6,724 nucleotides of DNA, taken from positions 1 through 6,724 of the forward strand of contig JASLDZ010000380.1 in assembly GCA_030151985.1 (NCBI GenBank), in the 5' to 3' direction. This document shows positions 1 to 4,030 of the stretch, in pieces (position 1 is the stretch's first letter; the number at the start of each line of letters is the position of its first letter). The translations under genes and the position numbers were made by a program. Source of the stretch: Caulobacteraceae bacterium. Its GTDB lineage: Bacteria; Pseudomonadota; Alphaproteobacteria; Caulobacterales; Caulobacteraceae. Under the pieces are notes generated by a model. The model saw nothing but the letters and a program-made list of their open reading frames with translations. It was not told the DNA's origin and did no database searches.

Positions 1-257
1 CACACCGCCGCCGGGCGCGTCAGGCTGTCGCGGAACCAGCGGTACTGCGCCTCGCGCAGCAGCTCGCGGCGGTTGGCGTCGTGGACCATGCCCTCAATCA
101 GGAAGAGGTCGATGAACTGTCCGACGCCGAGGAGCCCGAAGGTCAGCAGCCAGATGGTCCCGGTGACGTAGCGGCCCGAGTAGAACCGGTGGATGCCCGC
201 CGCTCCCAGGAAGCACAGCGCCCAGAGCAGGAAGGCGGTGCCGGTGGACTTGCGCAT
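1..257 (-). CDS. TM2-domain membrane protein, C-terminus cut by window edge
   Basis: A small inner-membrane protein of the TM2 family; the molecular role of bacterial TM2 proteins is not established. Eighty-five residues are visible and the frame stays open to the window edge, so the C-terminus is missing. It starts MRKSTGTAFLLWALCFLG. A first hydrophobic helix covers about residues 7-20. The family motif G-x-HRFY-x-G follows at 21-28, then a second helix at about 32-54 (IWLLTFGLLGVGQFIDLFLI) ending in the typical D-x-x-LI. After that comes a charged, probably cytoplasmic segment rich in Arg and Glu (61-81). The ATG at 257-255 is preceded on the minus strand by a GAGGAG-type ribosome site with suitable spacing, which supports this start. 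The gene is divergent from carA across 202 bases. No functional link to carA is evident. Family assignment is confident; function is unknown. Confidence 0.85.
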   Translation of the reverse strand, partial: MRKSTGTAFLLWALCFLGAAGIHRFYSGRYVTGTIWLLTFGLLGVGQFIDLFLIEGMVHDANRRELLREAQYRWFRDSLTRPAAV

Positions 258-346
258 GACGTGATCTCCTCTCGTCGCGGGCATTCAACGTCCGGACCGC
301 GCGGAAGTCGCGTTAATTCGCGGACACGCCCCGGCGCGTGCCGGGT

Positions 347-375
347 TTGACCCCGCGGCCCCCCTCCCGTATCCA
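347..375 (+). promoter_or_regulatory. Candidate housekeeping promoter of carA
   Basis: TTGACC at 347-352 is followed after exactly 17 bases by TATCCA at 370-375. The -35 element matches the sigma-70 consensus at five of six bases. The -10 element is weaker but keeps the TAT start. Transcription would begin near 382-384, in CCTTTGG, giving a leader of about 77 bases before the carA start codon. The promoter faces away from the TM2 gene, so it most likely serves carA. Assigned by eye only. Confidence 0.5.
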
Positions 376-388
376 CGGTCGCCTTTGG

Positions 389-423
389 AGGCGGGCGGGG
401 GGGGATCCCTGGCCCGCCTTTTT
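389..423 (+). terminator. Terminator-like hairpin in the carA leader (possible attenuator)
   Basis: GGCGGGC at 390-396 is the exact reverse complement of GCCCGCC at 412-418, and the flanking A389/T419 also pair. The right arm runs into five T (419-423). This is the form of an intrinsic terminator read on the plus strand; the reverse direction has no T-tract. No plus-strand gene lies upstream in the window for it to terminate. It sits 37-70 bases before the carA start and downstream of the candidate carA promoter, so it could act as an attenuator. The left arm extended to 390-399 can also pair perfectly over 10 bases with 428-437, a competing structure. In DNA this GC-rich, such complementarity arises easily, so the regulatory role is inference. 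Confidence 0.5.
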
Positions 424-447
424 CGCGCCCGCCCGCCCAGGCCTTCG

Positions 448-454
448 AAGGAGA
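448..454 (+). promoter_or_regulatory. Ribosome binding site deciding the carA start
   Basis: AAGGAGA lies five bases before the ATG at 460. It selects this start over the in-frame ATG at 385, which lies inside the leader hairpin, and over the in-frame ATG at 487, which has no comparable site. Confidence 0.75.
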
Positions 455-459
455 CCGCC

Positions 460-1662
460 ATGCCCGCAAGCCTGCCTACCGGCGCGATGGGCGTCCTGGT
501 CCTCGCCGACGGCACGGCGCTCCCCGGGATCGGCGTCGGCGCGGTGGGCGAGGCGGTGGGCGAGGTCTGCTTCAACACCGCCATGACCGGCTACCAGGAG
601 ATCCTGACCGACCCCTCCTACATGGCGCAGATCGTCACCTTCACCTTTCCCCACGTCGGGAACGTGGGCGTGAACCGAGAGGACACCGAGCAGTTCGGCC
701 GCGAGGGCGGGCCGGTGGAGGCCGGCTTCGGCGGCTCGCGCACGACGGCGCGCGGCGCGATCTTCCGCGACTTGCCGACCGATCCGGCCAACTGGCGCGC
801 GAGCGGTTCGCTGCACGACTGGATGGCGAGCCGCGGCGTGGTCGGGCTGGCGGGGGTCGACACCCGTGCGCTGACCCGCGCGATCCGGGAGCGCGGAATG
901 CCCCACGGCGTCATCGCCCACGCGCCGGACGGCCGCTTCGACCTCGACGCGCTGGTCGCCCGCGCGCGGGGCTGGACCGGGCTGACAGGCCTGGACCTCG
1001 CCAAGGAGGCCACCACGCTGCAGAGCTTCACCTTCGAGGAAGGGCTCTGGGCCTGGCCGGGCGGCTATGCCGGGCCGCTGGAGACGCCGCGGTTCGAGGT
1101 CGCGGTGCTGGACTACGGGATCAAGCGGAACATCCTGCGGGCGCTGACCTCCATCGGCGCGCGCGCGACGGTGCTGCCCGCGTCGACCACGGCGGACGAG
1201 GTGTTGGCGCGCAAGCCCGACGGGGTGCTCCTGTCCAACGGCCCCGGCGATCCGGCGGCGACGGGGGAATACGCCGAGCCCGAGATCCGCAAGCTGGCCG
1301 AGAGCGGCACGCCCGTCTTCGGCATCTGCCTGGGCCACCAGATGCTGGCGCGCGCGCTGGGGGCGAAGACGTCCAAGATGGACCAGGGTCACCACGGGGC
1401 GAACCACCCCGTGAAGGAGCTGGAGACCGGCAAGGTCGAGATCGTCTCGATGAACCACGGCTTCACCGTGGACCGCGACACCCTGCCGGAGGCGGTGCGC
1501 GAGACCCACGTCAGCCTGTTCGACGGCACCAACGCGGGTGTCGCGATGAAGCATCGGCCGGTGTTCAGCGTGCAGCACCACCCCGAGGCCAGCCCCGGCC
1601 CCACGGACAGCCTCTACATGTTCGAGCGGTTCGGGCGGATGATGGGCGAGGCCAAGGCCTAG
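460..1662 (+). CDS. carA: Carbamoyl-phosphate synthase small (glutaminase) subunit CarA
   Basis: Hydrolyses glutamine and passes ammonia through a tunnel to CarB, which makes carbamoyl phosphate for pyrimidine and arginine synthesis in the cytoplasm. The product is 400 residues (E. coli CarA: 382). The N-terminal CPSase small-chain domain covers about residues 8-200, with VGEVCFNTAMTGYQEILTDPSY near its start. The class I glutamine amidotransferase domain fills the rest, beginning near VAVLDYGIKRNILR. The triad is visible: nucleophile Cys290 in GICLGHQ, and His374 and Glu376 in HHPEASPGP. LSNGPGDPA and GHHGANHPV are also intact. Residues about 78-93 form a stretch roughly 14 residues longer than E. 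coli after NVGVN. The start is set by AAGGAGA. It stands alone on its strand, with the TM2 gene divergent upstream and the fasciclin gene convergent downstream. Its partner carB lies about 2.4 kb away. Confidence 0.98.
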   Translation: MPASLPTGAMGVLVLADGTALPGIGVGAVGEAVGEVCFNTAMTGYQEILTDPSYMAQIVTFTFPHVGNVGVNREDTEQFGREGGPVEAGFGGSRTTARGAIFRDLPTDPANWRASGSLHDWMASRGVVGLAGVDTRALTRAIRERGMPHGVIAHAPDGRFDLDALVARARGWTGLTGLDLAKEATTLQSFTFEEGLWAWPGGYAGPLETPRFEVAVLDYGIKRNILRALTSIGARATVLPASTTADEVLARKPDGVLLSNGPGDPAATGEYAEPEIRKLAESGTPVFGICLGHQMLARALGAKTSKMDQGHHGANHPVKELETGKVEIVSMNHGFTVDRDTLPEAVRETHVSLFDGTNAGVAMKHRPVFSVQHHPEASPGPTDSLYMFERFGRMMGEAKA

Positions 1663-1686
1663 GCGCCTCGGCGGAGGGGCGAACGG

Positions 1687-1799
1687 CCCGCCGCCGCATG
1701 CCTTGGGGGGCGGAGCGACGGCGGCGGGCGCGCCCTTGCGCGCGGGTGAGGTCGGAAGACCGCGCGTAAGGCTGCGGGCGACCGGCGGGCGGCCGCCCG
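1687..1799. terminator. Structured convergent intergenic region, possible bidirectional terminator
   Basis: The 143 bases between the carA stop and the fasciclin stop hold several inverted repeats. CCCGCCGCCG (1687-1696) pairs exactly with 1719-1728 across a 22-base loop. GCGCGC at 1728-1733 pairs with 1738-1743. GGTC/GACC at 1750-1761 encloses a GGAA (GNRA-type) loop. CGGGCGGCCGCCCG at 1786-1799 is a perfect palindrome. None has a T-tract on either strand, so intrinsic termination is not proven. The position between two converging genes is where terminators are expected. No coding signal is seen here. Confidence 0.35.
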
Positions 1800-1805
1800 T
1801 CGAAA

Positions 1806-2336
1806 TCAGGGCATCAGCACGGTGTCGACGACGTGGATCACGCCGTTGGACTGCATGACGTTGGGGATCGTGACCATCGATGTGCCGCCCTTGGCGTCGG
1901 TGAGCGTGACGTGGCCCATCTTCTTGGAGACGGTCAGCGTCTCGCCTTGCACCGTGGTCAGCGTCTGGCCGTCCTTCAGGTCGGCGGCGGTCAGCCGGCC
2001 CGGCACCACGTGGTAGGTGAGGATCTTGGTGAGCGTCGCCTTGTTCTCCGGCTTCACCAGCGTCTCGACCGTGCCGGGGGGCAGCTTGTCGAAGGCCTCG
2101 TTGGTCGGCGCGAAGACGGTGAAGGGGCCGGGACCGTTCAGCGTGTCCACAAGGCCCGCGGCCTTCACGGCGGCGACCAGCGTGGTGTGGTCCTTGGAGT
2201 TCACCGCGTTGGCGACGATGGTCTTGTTCGCATACATCGGCGCGCCGCCGACCATCGGGTTGGACGCGGCGTAGGCCGGAGCGCCGGCGGCGGCGAGGGT
2301 GATCGCGGCGGCGGCCGTCATCAGGAACGAGCGCAT
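1806..2336 (-). CDS. Secreted fasciclin (FAS1) domain protein
   Basis: A 176-residue exported protein with a single FAS1 domain, a fold linked to adhesion or ligand contact outside the cytoplasm. The exact role here is unknown. Residues 1-23 form a Sec signal peptide (Arg at 2, hydrophobic Ala-rich core, predicted cleavage after AYA at 21-23). The mature protein has no Cys and is not a lipoprotein, so it should be periplasmic or released. The H1 motif TVFAPTNEAF lies at 73-82, YHVVPG at 108-113 and the H2 motif GVIHVVDTVLMP at 165-176, ending the protein. The ATG is preceded by GGAGGA nine bases upstream. It follows the anti-sigma gene on the same strand after 97 bases. That gap holds a candidate ECF promoter, so it may be transcribed both with the sigma operon and alone. 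Known parallel: mycobacterial SigK controls the FAS1 proteins MPT70 and MPT83. Confidence 0.93.
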   Translation of the reverse strand: MRSFLMTAAAAITLAAAGAPAYAASNPMVGGAPMYANKTIVANAVNSKDHTTLVAAVKAAGLVDTLNGPGPFTVFAPTNEAFDKLPPGTVETLVKPENKATLTKILTYHVVPGRLTAADLKDGQTLTTVQGETLTVSKKMGHVTLTDAKGGTSMVTIPNVMQSNGVIHVVDTVLMP

Positions 2337-2379
2337 CTTGAGGTGTCCTCCGTCGGCGCCGTCTTGCGCCTCGGAAGGG

Positions 2380-2409
2380 ATTACGAGCGGCCAAGCTGCG
2401 CGGATGCGG
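2380..2409 (-). promoter_or_regulatory. Candidate ECF sigma promoter of the fasciclin gene
   Basis: On the minus strand, CCGCATCCG (2409 to 2401) contains GCATCC and is followed, 16 bases after it, by CGTAAT (2385 to 2380). The same 9-mer occurs upstream of the sigma gene with a related downstream element. Sixty-four bases separate the 9-mer from the fasciclin ATG, a usual promoter distance. It lies wholly in the gap between the anti-sigma and fasciclin genes. Its assignment to this particular sigma factor is inference. Confidence 0.4.
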
Positions 2410-2433
2410 ACGCGCCCGGCCGCGGCTCGCCGA

Positions 2434-3255
2434 TCAGATACGGTCGAGCACGCCCGCCGCGATCACCGGCCCGGTCGGGCCTGGCTTGGGCGACCCGCCC
2501 GGCGGTTCCAGGCTGATCGCCAGGGTCGCGCCAGCCTCCGCCAGCTTCAGCAGCTCCGGCTTCAGCGGCAGCGGGCGGATGTGGCCGGTGTCGAGCAGGC
2601 CGGCGGCGATCGGCTTGCCGCCCTTGGGGATCAGCCACAGCTCGCGGACGCGCGGATCGACAGGGCCCGGGCTGATCGGCGTCATCACCACCGCGCCGCG
2701 CGCGCGGTCGAGCGTGGCGACGAACAGCGGCTCGGAGCCGATCAGCGACGGCCCGGGGCTGACGGGCGCGAGCTTGGCCGCCAACAACGGCGCGGCGGTG
2801 ACCGCGATCGGCCGCGTCGAGACATAGGCCGCCACCGCCAGGCTCGCCGCCGCGAGCGCGAAGCCGCCGATCGCCGCGGCGCGCCAAGCCGACAGGGCGC
2901 GGCTCCGCAGGAAAGGGACCACGGCGGTCGGGGAAGGCGCCGCCGGGGCGTCCGGGGTGGGCGCGGACCTCGCGGCGGCGGGAGCGGCCGTCGCCTCGAT
3001 CCCGGCGCCTGCCGCGATCCGAGGCCACAGCCGGGGCGACGGTTCGACGGGACGCACCTCCTCCACCAAGGGGAACAGGCGGCGCGCCCAGTCGGCGGTG
3101 TCGGCGGCGAAGGCGTCATCGGTGGCGGCGCGAGCCTCGGCGCGCTCCTTCGCGCCGCCGTCCAGCACGCCCAGCGCCAGCTCCGCGGACAGCACCGCGT
3201 CGGCCGGGCGGCCGCGCCCGTCGGAGGGCGGGATGGGGGGCGGCACGTCGCTCAT
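2434..3255 (-). CDS. RskA-like transmembrane anti-sigma factor
   Basis: A single-pass inner-membrane protein expected to hold the adjacent ECF sigma factor inactive until an envelope signal triggers its release or proteolysis. It has 273 residues. The cytoplasmic N-terminal region (1-85) reads like the RskA sigma-binding domain (AELALGVLDGG at 24-34, VRPVEPSPRLWPRI at 67-80). It lacks the His-x3-Cys-x2-Cys motif of zinc-binding anti-sigmas. A Pro/Ala-rich linker (86-115) leads to one transmembrane helix at about 124-145. The periplasmic part is an RskA C-terminal domain with ELWLIPKGGKP (205-215) and SLEPPGGSPKPGPTGPV (248-264). The start at 3255 overlaps the sigma stop as ATGA, which argues for translational coupling. 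An in-frame ATG four codons upstream (3267) is possible but less likely. Confidence 0.9.
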   Translation of the reverse strand: MSDVPPPIPPSDGRGRPADAVLSAELALGVLDGGAKERAEARAATDDAFAADTADWARRLFPLVEEVRPVEPSPRLWPRIAAGAGIEATAAPAAARSAPTPDAPAAPSPTAVVPFLRSRALSAWRAAAIGGFALAAASLAVAAYVSTRPIAVTAAPLLAAKLAPVSPGPSLIGSEPLFVATLDRARGAVVMTPISPGPVDPRVRELWLIPKGGKPIAAGLLDTGHIRPLPLKPELLKLAEAGATLAISLEPPGGSPKPGPTGPVIAAGVLDRI

Positions 3256-3845
3256 GACCCCAGGCACTCCCGCAGGCGCAGGAGCCCCCGGCGCACCCAG
3301 CTCTTCATGGTGCCGAGCGGCACGCCGGCGCGGACCGCGAGCGTCTCGTAGGTCACGCCTTCCAGAAACGCGGTCCGGATCGCGCTCGCCTGCTCAGGCT
3401 TGAGCCCATCCAGGCAGTCGCTGAGGCGCGCGTACTCGCCGGATCTTTCGAGCTCCGCCTCGACCGAGGGCGCGGGATCGACCAGCTCCGCGTTCTCCGC
3501 CGGCGTCTCGAGTCCCCTGGGGCGACGGGCGCGCAGGCGGTCGATGGCGCGGTTGCGGGCGATGGCGGAGAGCCAGGCGAGCGTCGAGGCGCGCGCGGGG
3601 TCGAACGCGTCCGCGCGCCGCCACACCGCGATGTACACCTCCTGCAGCACGTCCTCGCTCTCCTCCCGGTTGGTGAGGATACGCAGGCACACGCCCAGAA
3701 GCTTCGCGGAGGTTGCGGAATAGAGGTCCTTGAGCGCGCCGCCGTCGCGCTCGGCGGCGATGCGGCCCATCAGGAGCGCCAGCGGGTCGGGCGCGCGGCC
3801 TCCCGCTGAAAGGGAGGCGTCGGCGGCGAGGCTCTCCTGACTCAA
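3252..3845 (-). CDS. ECF-family RNA polymerase sigma factor (SigK-like)
   Basis: Directs RNA polymerase to a small set of promoters and is probably held by the RskA-like protein encoded next to it. From the chosen TTG start it has 197 residues. Sigma region 2 covers about 38-107, with DVLQEVYIAVW at 65-75 and STLAWLSAIARNRAIDRLR at 87-105. Region 4 covers about 140-194, with the helix-turn-helix TYETLAVRAGVPLGTMKSWV at 165-184. There is no region 3, as expected for ECF factors. The start is uncertain. TTG at 3845 has AGGA seven bases upstream and sits 60 bases downstream of a candidate promoter. TTG at 3902 (216 residues) has no ribosome site and would fall inside that promoter. The first ATG (3770) has no ribosome site and would trim the start of region 2. 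Pairing with RskA suggests the SigK/ECF19 group, an inference. Confidence 0.92.
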   Translation of the reverse strand: MSQESLAADASLSAGGRAPDPLALLMGRIAAERDGGALKDLYSATSAKLLGVCLRILTNREESEDVLQEVYIAVWRRADAFDPARASTLAWLSAIARNRAIDRLRARRPRGLETPAENAELVDPAPSVEAELERSGEYARLSDCLDGLKPEQASAIRTAFLEGVTYETLAVRAGVPLGTMKSWVRRGLLRLRECLGS

Positions 3846-3856
3846 CGCGCGATCCT
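3846..3856 (-). promoter_or_regulatory. Ribosome binding site supporting a TTG start for the sigma gene
   Basis: AGGA (3856 to 3853) lies seven bases before the TTG at 3845-3843 on the minus strand. It is the only clear ribosome site near the possible starts of the sigma gene. Confidence 0.5.
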
Positions 3857-3883
3857 GTGGCCCGACTGCGCAAGGCTTAGCCC

Positions 3884-3914
3884 GTGTCGCGCACGCGCGC
3901 AAAGCCGGATGCGG
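3884..3914 (-). promoter_or_regulatory. Candidate autoregulatory ECF promoter of the sigma operon
   Basis: The minus strand reads CCGCATCCG (3914 to 3906), identical to the 9-mer upstream of the fasciclin gene. Seventeen bases after GCATCC comes CGACAC (3889 to 3884). The distance from 9-mer to start codon is 60 bases here and 64 at the fasciclin gene. Identical sequence, similar distance and a CG-A-rich downstream element fit a shared ECF promoter, implying that the sigma factor activates its own operon. Confidence 0.4.
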
Positions 3915-3924
3915 GCCGCCGGGG

Positions 3925-3952
3925 TTGTCGCGCCCGCCCCCCCTCTCTAAAC
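3925..3952 (+). promoter_or_regulatory. Weak candidate promoter of carB
   Basis: TTGTCG at 3925-3930 is followed after 16 bases by CTAAAC at 3947-3952. Both are moderate matches to alphaproteobacterial housekeeping elements. The position gives a leader of about 70 bases. carB needs its own promoter here because the gene before it runs the other way. Confidence 0.3.
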
Positions 3953-3989
3953 GAACCGCTTAGCCTTCAACCCGGCGTGACGCGCGGCC

Positions 3990-4020
3990 CCTCGCGGCGG
4001 CGGCCGTTCGCGCGCGAGGA
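3990..4020 (+). promoter_or_regulatory. Hairpin covering the carB ribosome binding site
   Basis: CCTCGCG at 3990-3996 is the exact reverse complement of CGCGAGG at 4013-4019. The only ribosome site for carB, GAGGA at 4016-4020 (ten bases before the ATG at 4031), lies mostly within the right arm. If this hairpin forms, it would mask the site and lower or control carB translation. The complementarity is visible; regulation is inference. Confidence 0.35.
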
Positions 4021-4030
4021 CGCCGCCGCC

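Noticed and set aside
258..346. Promoter for the TM2 gene, including GTCCGGAC at 290-297
   Set aside because: I could not find a -35/-10 pair with acceptable spacing on the minus strand, and the 8-base palindrome alone is not evidence of an operator.
402..409. GGGATCCC palindrome as an operator
   Set aside because: It lies in the loop of the leader hairpin and is too short and simple to support a protein site.
385..459. Longer CarA beginning at the ATG at 385
   Set aside because: The extra 25 residues are unlike CarA N-termini and are encoded by the leader hairpin. A clear ribosome site precedes the ATG at 460.
313..2394. A 693-codon minus-strand frame across carA and the fasciclin gene
   Set aside because: It lies opposite carA and out of frame over the fasciclin gene. 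The product is Arg-rich low-complexity with no domain.
2299..3351. Plus-strand frame opposite the anti-sigma gene
   Set aside because: The translation is Arg-rich low-complexity and shadows a gene with clear RskA features and an ATGA overlap.
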